The notes below the pieces were generated by a model. That model was not told where the DNA came from, made no database searches, and worked only from the letters and a program-made list of their open reading frames with translations. The position numbers and the translations under genes are program-made. Shown here one piece after another: positions 31,083-41,136 of a stretch of 64,000 nt of DNA (positions within the stretch are counted from its first letter, which is position 1; each line of letters starts with the position of its first letter). This DNA comes from Sphingomonas sp. PsM26 (lineage in GTDB: Bacteria > Pseudomonadota > Alphaproteobacteria > Sphingomonadales > Sphingomonadaceae), in NCBI GenBank assembly GCA_030433805.1, contig JARUXA010000006.1:124001-188000 (forward strand), read 5' to 3'.

Positions 31083-32570
31083 ATGATGGCTACTATGAAT
31101 GCGCAGGCCTATGAGGCCGTCAACAAGACCTATGAGTGGGGCTTCCACTCCGACATCGAACAGGACTTCGCGCCCAAGGGGCTGAGCGAGGACACCGTCC
31201 GGTTCATCTCCGCCAAGAAGGGCGAGCCGCAGTGGATGCTCGACTGGCGGCTCAAGGCGTTCCGCCTGTGGCAGACGCTCGAATCGCCCGACTGGGCGAA
31301 GCTCAATCTCGAGCCGATCGATTACCAGGACGCGTTCTACTACGCCGAGCCCAAGCCGAAGCCCAAGCTCGGCTCGCTCGACGAGGTCGATCCCGAGATC
31401 CTGCGCGTCTATGAGAAGCTCGGCATCCCGATTGCCGAGCAGAAGATGCTCGCGGGCGTCGAGGAGCTTGGCGAGGACGGCCAGCCCAAGCGTCGTGTCG
31501 CAGTGGATGCCGTGTTCGACTCTGTCTCGGTCGCGACGACGTTCCGCAAGGAGCTCGAGGCCGCGGGCGTCATTTTCCGCAGCATTTCCGAGGCGATCAA
31601 GGAATACCCCGAGCTCGTCCGCAAGTGGCTCGGGCGTGTCGTGCCGATGACCGATAATTACTTCGCGACGCTCAATGCGGCGGTGTTCAGCGACGGGACC
31701 TTCGTCTACATCCCCGAGGGCGTCCGCTGCCCGATGGAGCTGTCGACCTATTTCCGCATCAACGCCGAGAACACCGGCCAGTTCGAGCGCACGCTGATCG
31801 TCGCCGACAAGGGGTCGTACGTCTCCTATCTCGAGGGCTGCACCGCCCCGATGCGCGACGAGAACCAGCTCCACGCCGCGGTGGTCGAGCTGGTCGCTCT
31901 GGACGATGCCGAGATCAAATACTCGACCGTCCAGAATTGGTATCCGGGCGACGAGAACGGCAAGGGCGGGATCTACAATTTCGTCACCAAGCGCGCGCTG
32001 TGCCAGGGCAAAAATTCGAAGGTGTCGTGGACGCAGGTCGAGACCGGCAGCGCGATCACGTGGAAATATCCGTCGTGCGTGCTCAACGGCGAGAATTCGG
32101 TCGGCGAATTCTATTCGGTGGCGGTCACCAACAATCGCCAGCAGGCGGATACCGGCACCAAGATGATCCACAACGGCAAGGGATCGCGCTCTACGATCGT
32201 GTCGAAGGGGATTTCGGCGGGGCGTTCGGACAACACCTATCGCGGGCTGGTGCGCGTTGCACCGGGCGCGGAGGGCGTGCGCAACTTCACCCAGTGTGAC
32301 TCGCTGCTGCTGGGCGATCAGTGCGGCGCGCATACCGTGCCCTATATCGAGGTGCGCAATCCGTCGGCGCAGATCGAGCATGAGGCGACCACCTCGAAGA
32401 TCAGCGACGACCAGATGTTCTACGCGATGCAGCGCGGGCTCGATTCGGAGAGCGCGGTGGCGTTGATCGTCAACGGCTTTGCCAAGGAAGTGCTGCAGCA
32501 GCTGCCGATGGAATTCGCGGTCGAGGCGCAGAAGTTGCTGGGGATCTCGCTCGAAGGCTCGGTGGGGTGA
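31083..32570 (+). CDS. sufB: Fe-S cluster assembly scaffold subunit SufB
   Basis: SufB is the cluster scaffold of the SufBC2D complex in the cytosol. The 495-aa protein holds [49 protein letters not shown] and [19 protein letters not shown]. Two ATGs in a row (31083 and 31086) are possible starts. Confidence 0.97.
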   Translation: MMATMNAQAYEAVNKTYEWGFHSDIEQDFAPKGLSEDTVRFISAKKGEPQWMLDWRLKAFRLWQTLESPDWAKLNLEPIDYQDAFYYAEPKPKPKLGSLDEVDPEILRVYEKLGIPIAEQKMLAGVEELGEDGQPKRRVAVDAVFDSVSVATTFRKELEAAGVIFRSISEAIKEYPELVRKWLGRVVPMTDNYFATLNAAVFSDGTFVYIPEGVRCPMELSTYFRINAENTGQFERTLIVADKGSYVSYLEGCTAPMRDENQLHAAVVELVALDDAEIKYSTVQNWYPGDENGKGGIYNFVTKRALCQGKNSKVSWTQVETGSAITWKYPSCVLNGENSVGEFYSVAVTNNRQQADTGTKMIHNGKGSRSTIVSKGISAGRSDNTYRGLVRVAPGAEGVRNFTQCDSLLLGDQCGAHTVPYIEVRNPSAQIEHEATTSKISDDQMFYAMQRGLDSESAVALIVNGFAKEVLQQLPMEFAVEAQKLLGISLEGSVG

Positions 32571-32627
32571 ACCCCACCACACACCGGCGTGACGCTGGAT
32601 ATATTGATACGAATTTGCGGAAGACAG

Positions 32628-33371
<744 letters not shown>

Positions 33372-33389
33372 GCGCGCGCAACACAAAGC

Positions 33390-33505
33390 CCCTCCCCTTC
33401 AGGGGAGGGGTTGGGGTGGGGCCGTGCCGCGCGTCGTACGCCGGTGGTGCTCTCTGCGAGGCGTCCCCCACCCCCACCCCCACCCCCTCCCCTGAAGGGG
33501 AGGGG
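33390..33505. repeat. Paired-palindrome repeat, family E, copy 1; carries the sufD ribosome-binding site
   Basis: The arms are CCCTCCCCTTCAGGGGAGGG followed by GTTGGGGTGGG, and CCCCACCCCC then CTCCCCTGAAGGGGAGGGG. The right arm ends three bases before the sufD ATG at 33508, so the GGAGGGGAG that would act as ribosome-binding site is part of the hairpin arm. A related unit lies before ligD at 42372. Confidence 0.85.
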
Positions 33506-33507
33506 AG

Positions 33508-34257
33508 ATGAGCGTGCTCGCCGTCCCGACCCGCCGCGACGAGACGTGGCATTATAGCAACCTCGAAGCGGTGGCTTCGGTTTGGCCCGTCCAGACCGAA
33601 GTGATCGACGTGCCGGCCGGCACGTCGATCGCGCGCGTGATCGTGCAGGACGCCGCGACCGACACCGTCGCGATCCGCGATTACCGCGTGATCCTGCGCG
33701 AAGGCGCGACCGCGACCTTCCATGTGCTCAATACCGGCGGCAGCTTCGGGCGCATTGCGATCGATGTGACATGCCACTCAGGCTCGCATTTCGAACTCGG
33801 CGGCGCGATGCTGGGGACGGGGGAGCAGACGCTGGAGATCGTCACCACGCTCAACCATATCGAGCCCAATGCCACCTCCAACCAGGTGGTGCGTACAGTG
33901 CTCGGCGGGCGCGCGACGGGGTCGTATCTCGGCAAGGTCGCGGTCGCGCGGCATGCGCAGAAGACCGATGCGTCGCAGAGCGTCAAGGCGATGCTGCTCA
34001 GCCGCACCGCGACCGCGAATGCCAAGCCTGAACTCGAGATCTACGCCGACGACGTGAAGTGCGCGCATGGCGCGACCGTGGGTGAGCTGGATGCGAATGC
34101 ATTGTTCTATCTCGCGTCGCGCGGGATTGCGCCGGCGCAGGCCAAGGTGATGCTGCTGGGCGCGTTCATTGGGTCGGTGTTTGACGGAATCGACGATCCC
34201 GCAGAGCGTGTGCGGGTCGAGGCGGCGGCGCAGGCGGCGTTGGAGCGGTTGTTGTGA
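33508..34257 (+). CDS. sufD: Fe-S cluster assembly protein SufD
   Basis: The 249-aa SufD is shorter than many homologues (often 300-420 aa) and lacks much of the usual N-terminal region, but keeps the beta-helix core: CHSGSHFELGGAML, LNHIEPNATSNQVVRTVLGG, LLLSRTATANAKPELEIYAD (read as MLLSRT) and DDVKCAHGATVGELD. It completes the SufBC2D complex. Its ribosome-binding site lies inside a palindromic repeat. Confidence 0.93.
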   Translation: MSVLAVPTRRDETWHYSNLEAVASVWPVQTEVIDVPAGTSIARVIVQDAATDTVAIRDYRVILREGATATFHVLNTGGSFGRIAIDVTCHSGSHFELGGAMLGTGEQTLEIVTTLNHIEPNATSNQVVRTVLGGRATGSYLGKVAVARHAQKTDASQSVKAMLLSRTATANAKPELEIYADDVKCAHGATVGELDANALFYLASRGIAPAQAKVMLLGAFIGSVFDGIDDPAERVRVEAAAQAALERLL

Positions 34258-34280
34258 GGGGGGTGCCCTCCCACCAGCAG

Positions 34281-34371
34281 CGTCATGCTGAACTTGTTTC
34301 AGCATCCACTGCGCCGCACCGGCTGGCCGGACTCGTGGAGGGCTGGATCCTGAAACGAGTTCAGGATGACG
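34281..34371. repeat. Paired-palindrome repeat, family A, copy 3
   Basis: The arms are CGTCATGCTGAACTTGTTTC and ACGAGTTCAGGATGACG. The right arm ends at the first base of GGGAG (34371-34375), the ribosome-binding site for the sufS GTG at 34382. It is one of three repeat units inside the suf operon. Confidence 0.85.
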
Positions 34372-34381
34372 GGAGTTTGGT

Positions 34382-35602
34382 GTGAACGTGATGACTGAAA
34401 CCCGCACCGCCGCGCTGGACCATGTCGCGGATTTTCCCGCGATCCCCGCCGGCTGGGCGTATCTCGATACCGCAGCCACCGCACAGAAACCGCAGCCGGT
34501 GATCGATGCAATCACCCGCGCCTATGACTCGTCCTACGCAACCGTCCACCGCGGCGTCTACCAGCGCTCCGCCGACATGACGCTCGCCTATGAGGCTGCG
34601 CGGCGAAAAGTCGCGAGCTTCCTGGGCGCGGGCAGCGCGGACGAGATCGTCTTCGTCCGCGGCGCGACCGAGGGGATCAACCTCGTCGCGCACAGCTGGG
34701 CGGGGACGCAGCTCAAGGCGGGCGACCGCATCCTGCTGTCGCAGCTCGAGCATCACAGCAACATCGTGCCGTGGCAGATGGTCGCCGAGCGCGTCGGTGC
34801 GCATATCGACGTGCTTCCGCTGACGGAGGATCACCGGATCGATCTCGACGCGATGGCGGCGATGATCACGCCGCAGCACAAGCTCGTCGCGCTCGCGCAT
34901 GTCTCGAACGTGCTCGGCTCGGTGCTCGACGGCAAGCGCGCGGCGGAGATCGCGCATTCGGTCGGCGCGAAGATCCTGCTCGACGGGTGCCAGTCGGTCC
35001 CGCGGATGACGGTCGACATGGCTGCGCTCGATTGCGATTTTTTCGTTTTCTCGGCGCACAAATTGTACGGCCCGACCGGAATAGGCGTGCTGTGGGCACG
35101 GCCCGAATTGCTCGAGGCTATGCCGCCCTATCAGGGTGGCGGATCGATGATCGACAGTGTCAGCTTCGAACGCACGACCTACGCGCCGCCCCCGGGTAGG
35201 TTCGAGGCGGGAACGCCGCACATCGTCGGCGCTTTGGGGCTCCATGCCGCGATCGACTATGTCGAATCGATCGGGCTCGACCGGATCCACGCGCACGAAA
35301 CCGCGCTCGTCACGATGACGCGCGAGGCGCTGTCGCAGATCAACTCGCTGACACTGTTCGGGCCTGAGGATTCTGCTGGAATCGTTAGCTTTTCGATTCA
35401 GGGGGTGCATCCGCACGACATCGGCACCATCTTGGACGAAGCGAAGGTGGCGGTCCGTGCCGGCCACCACTGCGCACAGCCGCTGATGGCATCGCTCGGC
35501 GTCGATGCGACGGCTAGAGCGAGCTTCGGTGTCTACAACACCGCCGCAGACGTCGAGGCGCTGGTCCGTGGGATCGAGCGCGTGACGCGAATTTTTGGGT
35601 AG
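34382..35602 (+). CDS. sufS: Cysteine desulfurase SufS
   Basis: SufS is a PLP enzyme that takes sulfur from cysteine as a persulfide for Fe-S assembly. The 406-aa protein holds YLDTAATAQKP, HSNIVPWQ, HVSNVLGS, the PLP lysine in VFSAHKLYGPTGIGVLW and the mobile-loop Cys in VRAGHHCAQPLM. The GTG at 34382 is placed six bases after GGGAG; an ATG at 34391 is an alternative. No sufE is seen in the window. Confidence 0.96.
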   Translation: MNVMTETRTAALDHVADFPAIPAGWAYLDTAATAQKPQPVIDAITRAYDSSYATVHRGVYQRSADMTLAYEAARRKVASFLGAGSADEIVFVRGATEGINLVAHSWAGTQLKAGDRILLSQLEHHSNIVPWQMVAERVGAHIDVLPLTEDHRIDLDAMAAMITPQHKLVALAHVSNVLGSVLDGKRAAEIAHSVGAKILLDGCQSVPRMTVDMAALDCDFFVFSAHKLYGPTGIGVLWARPELLEAMPPYQGGGSMIDSVSFERTTYAPPPGRFEAGTPHIVGALGLHAAIDYVESIGLDRIHAHETALVTMTREALSQINSLTLFGPEDSAGIVSFSIQGVHPHDIGTILDEAKVAVRAGHHCAQPLMASLGVDATARASFGVYNTAADVEALVRGIERVTRIFG

Positions 35603-35611
35603 GACTTTCAC

Positions 35612-36070
35612 ATGAGTGACCGGATCGAGATCGAAGAGGTGACGGGCGTCGAGCAGCCCCCGCGCGCCCGCGTCGAAGCCGCAACCGAGACGTTCGAGCG
35701 CAAGCGCGATTATCTCGAGGGCTTCCTCACGCAAAAGCCGCAGGTCGAAGCGGCGGGTGCGCCCGGCGGCGCGGTGTACGAAGGCGTGATCGAAGCGCTC
35801 AAGGACATTTACGACCCGGAAATTCCGGTCAACATCTACGACCTGGGCCTCATCTACGGCGTCGAGGTGACCGAGGCCGGACACGCCGTCGTGATGATGA
35901 CGCTCACCACGCCGAATTGCCCGGTCGCGGAATCGATGCCGGGCGAAGTCGAACTTCGTGTCGGGTCGGTCCCCGGGGTCGGCTCGGCCGAGGTCAACCT
36001 CATCTGGGATCCGCCATGGGATCCCGCCAAGATGTCGGACGACGCGAAACTCGAACTGGGGATGCTGTAA
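35612..36070 (+). CDS. sufT: SUF system MIP18/DUF59 protein (SufT-like)
   Basis: The protein has 152 aa. The DUF59 core starts at EALKDIYDPEIPVNIYDLGL, with LTTPNCPVAESMPGEV carrying the conserved Cys and ending in LIWDPPWDPAKMS. Such proteins assist Fe-S delivery. An N-terminal extension of about 50 charged residues precedes the core. It follows sufS by nine bases and overlaps sufA by one base. Confidence 0.92.
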   Translation: MSDRIEIEEVTGVEQPPRARVEAATETFERKRDYLEGFLTQKPQVEAAGAPGGAVYEGVIEALKDIYDPEIPVNIYDLGLIYGVEVTEAGHAVVMMTLTTPNCPVAESMPGEVELRVGSVPGVGSAEVNLIWDPPWDPAKMSDDAKLELGML

Positions 36071-36423
36071 TGGCGACGATCGCCCGCCCGCGGCCTGCCG
36101 CGCTCAACCTGACCCCTACGGCCGAAGCGCGCATCGCTGACCTGATGCAGCGCGCGCCGGCGGATGCGATCGGCGTAAAGCTGTCGACCCCCAAGCGCGG
36201 CTGCTCGGGCCTCGCTTATTCGGTCGATTATGTGAGCGAGGCGAAACCGTTCGACGAACGGATCGATACCGCCGGCGGGACATTGTTCGTCGATGGCGGC
36301 TCGATCTTGTATCTTATTGGGTCAACTATGAATTGGGTGGAAGACGACTTTACCGCCGGGTTCGTCTTCAACAACCCGAATGCCAAGGGCGCATGCGGGT
36401 GTGGCGAGAGTTTTACCGTATAA
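36070..36423 (+). CDS. sufA: A-type Fe-S carrier (SufA/ErpA/IscA family)
   Basis: This 117-aa carrier has the three cluster cysteines: KRGCSGLAY and the C-terminal KGACGCGESF. It passes clusters from the SUF scaffold to targets. The ATG overlaps the sufT stop by one base. The operon order is regulator, sufB, sufC, sufD, sufS, sufT, sufA. Confidence 0.95.
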   Translation: MATIARPRPAALNLTPTAEARIADLMQRAPADAIGVKLSTPKRGCSGLAYSVDYVSEAKPFDERIDTAGGTLFVDGGSILYLIGSTMNWVEDDFTAGFVFNNPNAKGACGCGESFTV

Positions 36424-36523
36424 GCAGCCGGACCGGCATATTGTCGGGGTCAACGCCCTTTAAATTCGTGTTGCGGCGCGGTAACGCCTTCGGGAATTGA
36501 TACGTTCTCGAAGGAATATTGCG

Positions 36524-37393
36524 ATGGCCATTAAACCTCTGCGCAAGGCTGTTTTCCCGGTTGGCGGACTGGGCACGCGATTCCTTCCGGCGACGAAGGC
36601 CGTGCCGAAGGAAATGCTCCCGGTCGTCGACCGTCCGCTGATCCAGTACGCGGTCGACGAAGCGATCGAAGCCGGCATCGAGCAAATGATCTTCGTCACC
36701 GGTCGCGGCAAGTCCGCGATCGAGGACCATTTCGACATCGCCTATGAGCTGGAAGCGACGATGTCCGCCCGCGGCAAGTCGCTCAAGTTGCTCGAGCAGA
36801 CCCGCCTTGCACCCGGCGCGGTCGCCTATGTCCGCCAGCAGGAGCCGATGGGGCTTGGCCATGCGGTGTGGTGCGCGCGCGACATCATCGGCGACGAGCC
36901 GTTCGCCGTGCTGCTCGCAGACGATTTCATGGTCGGCGAGCCGGGCTGCCTCAAGCAGATGGTCGCTGCTTATGAAAAGACCGGCGGCAACATCATCTGT
37001 GCGCAGGAAGTCCCCGACGACATGACGCACATGTACGGCGTCATCACCCCAGGCACGCGCGACGGCGCACTGACCGAGGTCAAGGGCCTGGTCGAGAAGC
37101 CCGCCGCGGGCACCTCGCCCTCGAACCTCGCGGTGATCGGGCGCTACATCCTCCAGCCCGAGGTGATGCGCATCCTCGAGACGCAGGGCAAGGGCGCCGG
37201 CGGCGAGATCCAGCTGACCGACGCGATGGCGCGGATGATCGGCGACCAGCCGTTCCACGGGCTGACCTTCCAGGGCAAACGGTACGATTGCGGCGACAAG
37301 GCGGGCTATATGACCGCCAACCTTGCGGTCGCGCTGACCCGGCCCGAGATCGCCGAGACGGTCCGCATCTTCGCGGTCGACTTGCTGAAGTAA
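36524..37393 (+). CDS. galU: UTP--glucose-1-phosphate uridylyltransferase
   Basis: GalU makes UDP-glucose for exopolysaccharide and envelope glycans. The 289-aa protein starts MAIKPLRKAVFPVGGLGTRF and carries ATKAVPKEMLPVVDRPLIQY, LADDFM and GEIQLTDAMARM. The ATG at 36524 has AAGGAA upstream. It is separated from sufA by 100 bp and probably has its own promoter. Confidence 0.96.
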   Translation: MAIKPLRKAVFPVGGLGTRFLPATKAVPKEMLPVVDRPLIQYAVDEAIEAGIEQMIFVTGRGKSAIEDHFDIAYELEATMSARGKSLKLLEQTRLAPGAVAYVRQQEPMGLGHAVWCARDIIGDEPFAVLLADDFMVGEPGCLKQMVAAYEKTGGNIICAQEVPDDMTHMYGVITPGTRDGALTEVKGLVEKPAAGTSPSNLAVIGRYILQPEVMRILETQGKGAGGEIQLTDAMARMIGDQPFHGLTFQGKRYDCGDKAGYMTANLAVALTRPEIAETVRIFAVDLLK

Positions 37394-37397
37394 GCCG

Positions 37398-37452
37398 AGC
37401 GGGCGGTACGGGGTAGTCGAGGCAAGACGCATACCCCTCTGTACCGCCCGCT
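37398..37452. terminator. Stem-loop after galU
   Basis: A 12-bp stem (AGCGGGCGGTAC at 37398 and GTACCGCCCGCT ending 37452) encloses a loop that contains GGGGTA and TACCCC, which can extend the pairing. There is no T-run. Its right arm runs directly into the family D repeat at 37451. Confidence 0.55.
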
Positions 37453-37555
37453 TCCCCGGCGAAGGCCGGGGCCCAGTCGTGATGGCCGAGGTAACGAAGC
37501 GCAGCACGCGGATTACGTTCGGCTCGCTCCTGGGCCCCGGCCTTCGCCGGGGAAG
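37451..37555. repeat. Paired-palindrome repeat, family D, copy 2
   Basis: The arms are CTTCCCCGGCGAAGGCCGGG and CCGGCCTTCGCCGGGGAAG. The spacer begins TCGTGATGGCCGAGGTAAC, the inverse of that in the copy at 18416, so the unit is inserted in the opposite orientation. It lies between convergent genes. Confidence 0.85.
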
Positions 37556-37621
37556 GGCCTTAGGGAAGCGCTTGGACGGAACGCCGGTCGGCCGCTACCG
37601 GCGTGGCACTGCCCGTGTCGT

Positions 37622-38386
37622 TCAGGCGGGCCGCTGTGCGGTGATATAGCGGCGCTCGGTTCCCTCCAGACAGATCGCGGTCAATATGCCGCTGGCATAG
37701 GCACCGGTGTCGATCCCGATCCGATTGTCGCGCTCGTCCGGTGTAGCGCTGATCGTGTGCCCGTGGATGACGAACGCCGGATGCTGCACGCGGCTGTCCA
37801 GAAACGCCTCGCGGATCCAGCGCATGTCCACGGCTTTCTGGTCTTCCAGCGCAATGCCCGGCTTGATCCCGGCGTGGACGAACAGATAATCCCCGAAGCG
37901 GAACGAGTCCTCGAAGCGTGCGACGAAGGCTAGGTCGCGTTCGGGCACGACCGCACGGATCATGCGCGCCACGGTCGCAGCGTCCGCGGTCTCGAACGCA
38001 TCGACATCGATCCCATAGCTTTCGGCGAATTCATACCCGCCGAAGCTCAGCCAGTCGAAAATGCTCTCCTGATCGGTCCCGAGCACGCGCAGCAGCATTT
38101 CCTCGTGATTGCCCATCAGAAACACCGGATCGGGTAGATGGGCCTGATTGCGCGCGAGCAGTTGCAGGACGCCACAGGAATGCGGACCGCGATCGATCAG
38201 GTCGCCGAGGAAGACGACCCGCTCGTTCGTGCAGGGACGCGACCGTCGATCCGCTCCGATCCGGGCCAGCAGGTCCAGCAGCAAGTCGAGCCGCCCGTGC
38301 ACGTCGCCGACCGCATAGACGCGGCTGTCGGGTGGCGTGGTCGGCGGGATGCGCTCGGTCTTGAAGGGGTTTCGAAACAATCGCAC
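37622..38386 (-). CDS. PPP-type metallophosphoesterase (protein phosphatase-like)
   Basis: This 254-aa protein has the full dimetal site of the PPP family: AVGDVHGRLD (about residue 26), FLGDLIDRGP (about 59) and LMGNHEEMLL (about 91), with VHAGIKPG and VIHGHT later. Bacterial relatives (PrpA/PrpB or ApaH-like) remove phosphate from proteins or nucleotides. The GTG at 38386 has AGAAGG eight bases upstream. The in vivo substrate is unknown. Confidence 0.9.
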   Translation of the reverse strand: MRLFRNPFKTERIPPTTPPDSRVYAVGDVHGRLDLLLDLLARIGADRRSRPCTNERVVFLGDLIDRGPHSCGVLQLLARNQAHLPDPVFLMGNHEEMLLRVLGTDQESIFDWLSFGGYEFAESYGIDVDAFETADAATVARMIRAVVPERDLAFVARFEDSFRFGDYLFVHAGIKPGIALEDQKAVDMRWIREAFLDSRVQHPAFVIHGHTISATPDERDNRIGIDTGAYASGILTAICLEGTERRYITAQRPA

Positions 38387-38440
38387 GGTCGGCCTTCTGT
38401 CGCGGATAGGACGGGACGACGCGCCCGCCGCGGTATCGCG

Positions 38441-39271
38441 CTAGAGGAAGAAGACGCCCTCCAGCACCGTCACGCACCGGCCGCCGAGCACGACCCGGTC
38501 GCCGTCGAGCCGACACGTCAGATGCCCGCCGCGCGCACTTGCCTGATAGGCGGTGAAACGGTCGCGGCCCAGCCGCTGCGTCCAATAGGGGGTCATCACC
38601 GCATGCGCCGATCCCGTCACCGGATCCTCGTCAATCCCCGCACCGGGGGCGAAGACACGGCTGATGATGTCGGTGTCGTCGCCGGGTGCGGTGACGATCG
38701 TCAGCACGTCGGGTTCGGCGCTGCCCGAAACCGTAGGGTCCGCTTCCGACGGGCGGCCGAGCGCGCGGAAGTCGGGGTCCAAGGCGCGGATCTGCGCGGC
38801 ATTCTCGAGGACGATCAGCGCGTAGCGATGCGGGTGCCACAAGGTCTCGACCGCCGAGGTCAGGCCGAGCGCGGCAACGATATGCGGCAGCGGGCTGGGT
38901 TCGGCGGCCCAGGCGGGGAGCGCGAGTTCATAGCCGTCGCCCGCCCGCGTCACCGACAGGATCCCCGCCTTGCGTGTGCGGAACCGCACCGTCGTGAGGG
39001 CAGGGTCGCTGCTCAGGACATGATGCCCGCTCGCCAGCGTCGCATGGCCGCACAGCACGACCTCCGACGTCGGAGTGAACCAGCGGAGTTCGAACTCGCT
39101 CGCGCCGGTCGTGTCGGGAACGATGAAGGCGGTCTCGCTGAGGTTGTTTTCCGCAGCGATCGCCTGGAGCATCGCGTCGTCGAGCCATTCGGTCAGCGGC
39201 ATGACCGCTGCGGGATTGCCCTCGAACGGCTTCGTCGCGAACGCGTCGATCTGTGCGATGGGGAGCTTCAT
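38441..39271 (-). CDS. PhzF family isomerase-like protein
   Basis: The protein has 276 aa. IDAFATKPFEGNPAAVMPL and NNLSETAFIV (with the catalytic-type Glu) open the first lobe. LCGHATLASGHHVL and EDPVTGSAHAVMTPYW are the conserved loops of the second lobe. Members are diaminopimelate-epimerase-fold isomerases; most outside phenazine clusters have no known substrate. The start overlaps the upstream transporter stop by four bases. Confidence 0.92.
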   Translation of the reverse strand: MKLPIAQIDAFATKPFEGNPAAVMPLTEWLDDAMLQAIAAENNLSETAFIVPDTTGASEFELRWFTPTSEVVLCGHATLASGHHVLSSDPALTTVRFRTRKAGILSVTRAGDGYELALPAWAAEPSPLPHIVAALGLTSAVETLWHPHRYALIVLENAAQIRALDPDFRALGRPSEADPTVSGSAEPDVLTIVTAPGDDTDIISRVFAPGAGIDEDPVTGSAHAVMTPYWTQRLGRDRFTAYQASARGGHLTCRLDGDRVVLGGRCVTVLEGVFFL

Positions 39272-40212
39272 ACCCGTTTTCCAAACCAGTGCGGGGTGAC
39301 GTCGGCTTCGACCAGGGGGTTGTCGGTGTCGACATGGCCTTCGGGGTCGAGATGGATCAGCACCTCGACCTTGGGAAAGGCACGGCGAAGGGCGACCTCG
39401 ACATTCTCGACCACGTGATGGGCCTCGGCAACGGTCATGTCGCGCGCGACTTCCATGTGGAATTGCGCGAAGTCATGCGCGCCCGAATGCCGCGTACGGA
39501 AATCGTGGATGCCCTTGATGCCCGGCTGGCGCGCGGCGACTTCGATGAAGTCGCGGCGCATGTCCTCGGGCCATTCCTTGTCCATCAACTGATCGATCGC
39601 GTTGGACGACGCGCGGAACGCGCCGTACGCGAGCCATAGCGCAATCACGATGCCGAAGATCGGATCCGCGCTGCGCCAGCCGAGATACTGGTCGAGCACG
39701 AGCGCGATGATCACCGAGCCGTTGAGCAGCACGTCGGACTGGTAATGGACGTTGTCCGCGACGATCGCGACCGACCCGGTCTGGCGGATGACGGAGCGCT
39801 GATAGGCGAGCAGGCCAATCGTCGCGACGATCGCGATAATGGAGACGCCGATGCCGAATTCGGCCCCCTTGGTCGGCTCGTTGCTCCCGAACGCGAGCAC
39901 CGCGCGCCAGCCGATGCCCGCAGCCGATGCGGTGATCAGCATGACCTGGAACAAAGCAGCAAGCGCTTCCGCCTTGCCGTGGCCGAAGCGGTGGTCGTGA
40001 TCGGCGGGCTGTGCCGCGAGCCGCACGCCGTACAGCGTGACGAGGCTGGCGAGCAGGTCGAGCCCCGAGTCCGCGAGGCTGCCGAGCATCGCGACCGAGC
40101 CGGTCGTCCAGGCGGCATAGGTCTTGAGCGCGATCAGCCCGCACGCCATCGCCACGCTCGCGAGGGCTGCGCGGACGGTATGCGGGATCGCGAGACGTTG
40201 TTCCTCGGTCAT
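39268..40212 (-). CDS. Cation diffusion facilitator (FieF/YiiP-like metal exporter)
   Basis: This 314-aa protein has six membrane segments and a cytosolic C-terminal domain. The metal motifs HDHRFGHGKAEALAAL (transmembrane site) and HYQSDVLLN are present, and the tail holds HHVVENVEVALRRAFP. Members export zinc, iron or manganese with proton exchange; the metal is not resolved. It starts within the pdxH stop (ATGA) and ends within the phzF start, so the three genes form one coupled operon. Confidence 0.92.
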   Translation of the reverse strand: MTEEQRLAIPHTVRAALASVAMACGLIALKTYAAWTTGSVAMLGSLADSGLDLLASLVTLYGVRLAAQPADHDHRFGHGKAEALAALFQVMLITASAAGIGWRAVLAFGSNEPTKGAEFGIGVSIIAIVATIGLLAYQRSVIRQTGSVAIVADNVHYQSDVLLNGSVIIALVLDQYLGWRSADPIFGIVIALWLAYGAFRASSNAIDQLMDKEWPEDMRRDFIEVAARQPGIKGIHDFRTRHSGAHDFAQFHMEVARDMTVAEAHHVVENVEVALRRAFPKVEVLIHLDPEGHVDTDNPLVEADVTPHWFGKRV

Positions 40213-40790
40213 GGGAAAAGCAGTCCTTCCGACCAGTTGCCGTCGGCGTCGGGGGTAAACAGGCGGCGCTCGTGGAGCCGGTGCGCGCGGTCCTGCCAGA
40301 ATTCGATGCGGTCGGGGACGACGCGGTACCCGCCCCAATGCGGCGGGCGCGGGACATCGCCGCTCGCGAACCGTTCGGTCATTGCGGTAAACGCGGCCTC
40401 GAACGTGTCGCGCGTGTCGAGCGGGCGCGATTGCTCGCTTGCCCATGCGCCAAGTTGTGAATCGCGACCGCGAGAGGCGAAATAGGCGTCGGACTCGGCG
40501 TCGCTGACGGGCGCGAGCGCGCCTTCGATGCGGATCTGGCGGCGGAGCGACTTCCAGTGAAACAGCAGCGCGACCTGCGGGTTCTCCGCGATCGCACGCG
40601 CCTTGCGGCTTTCGCGGTTGGTGTAGAAGACGAAGCCGTCGCGGCCATGCCCCTTGAGCAGCACCATCCGCGACGACGGCCGCCCGGCCGCATCGGCGGT
40701 GGACAGCGTCATCGCGTTGGAGTCGTTGATCTCGCTCGCGCGCGCCTCGGCATACCAGGCGTCGAACAGGGGGAAGGGGTCGCTGGACAT
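40209..40790 (-). CDS. pdxH: Pyridoxamine 5'-phosphate oxidase
   Basis: PdxH oxidises PNP and PMP to pyridoxal phosphate using FMN. The 193-aa protein contains PSSRMVLLKGHGRDGFVFYT, the FMN-binding RQIRIEGAL, and the C-terminal PHWGGYRVVPDRIEFWQ followed by RLHERRLF. It is complete and standard in length. It heads the pdxH-CDF-phzF operon. Confidence 0.95.
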   Translation of the reverse strand: MSSDPFPLFDAWYAEARASEINDSNAMTLSTADAAGRPSSRMVLLKGHGRDGFVFYTNRESRKARAIAENPQVALLFHWKSLRRQIRIEGALAPVSDAESDAYFASRGRDSQLGAWASEQSRPLDTRDTFEAAFTAMTERFASGDVPRPPHWGGYRVVPDRIEFWQDRAHRLHERRLFTPDADGNWSEGLLFP

Positions 40791-40806
40791 CAGGGCGCTC
40801 TACCGC

Positions 40807-40857
40807 GTGACGGCGCGCGCGTCACCTGTGGCGTGACGGCGGCCCCCCTGCTATGAT
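40807..40857 (+). promoter_or_regulatory. Likely parDE promoter/operator
   Basis: GTGACG and CGTCAC form an inverted repeat at 40807-40825 with a seven-base GC spacer, and a third GTGACG is at 40833-40838. TATGAT at 40852-40857 is a good -10 element 22 bases before the antitoxin start. Antitoxins of this type bind such repeats to repress their own promoter. Confidence 0.5.
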
Positions 40858-40878
40858 GAGACCAACAGGAGACGCGTC

Positions 40879-41136
40879 ATGGCCAGCAGGGTCAATCTCG
40901 GCGAACCGCTCGACAACTATGTCGATCAGCTTGTCGATTCCGGTCGCTTCGAATCGCGCACCGAGGTGCTGCGCGAGGGGGTTCGTCTGGTGAAGGAGCG
41001 CGAGACGTTCCAGGAGTATGTCGACGAGCGAGTCGCGGCGGGGATTGCTGCGGACGATGCAGACGATGTCGTCGATGGCGAAGCCTTTTTCGAAGAGCTT
41101 CTCGCCAAATATGCAGCCCTGAAAAACCCCGCTTGA
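40879..41136 (+). CDS. ParD-type antitoxin (ribbon-helix-helix)
   Basis: This 85-aa protein begins with NLGEPLDNYVDQLVDSGRFE and SRTEVLREGVRLVKERE, the ribbon-helix-helix DNA-binding part of ParD/CopG antitoxins. An acidic C-terminal tail follows that would cover the toxin. AGGAG precedes the ATG. It overlaps the toxin gene and represses its own promoter in known systems. Confidence 0.9.
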   Translation: MASRVNLGEPLDNYVDQLVDSGRFESRTEVLREGVRLVKERETFQEYVDERVAAGIAADDADDVVDGEAFFEELLAKYAALKNPA

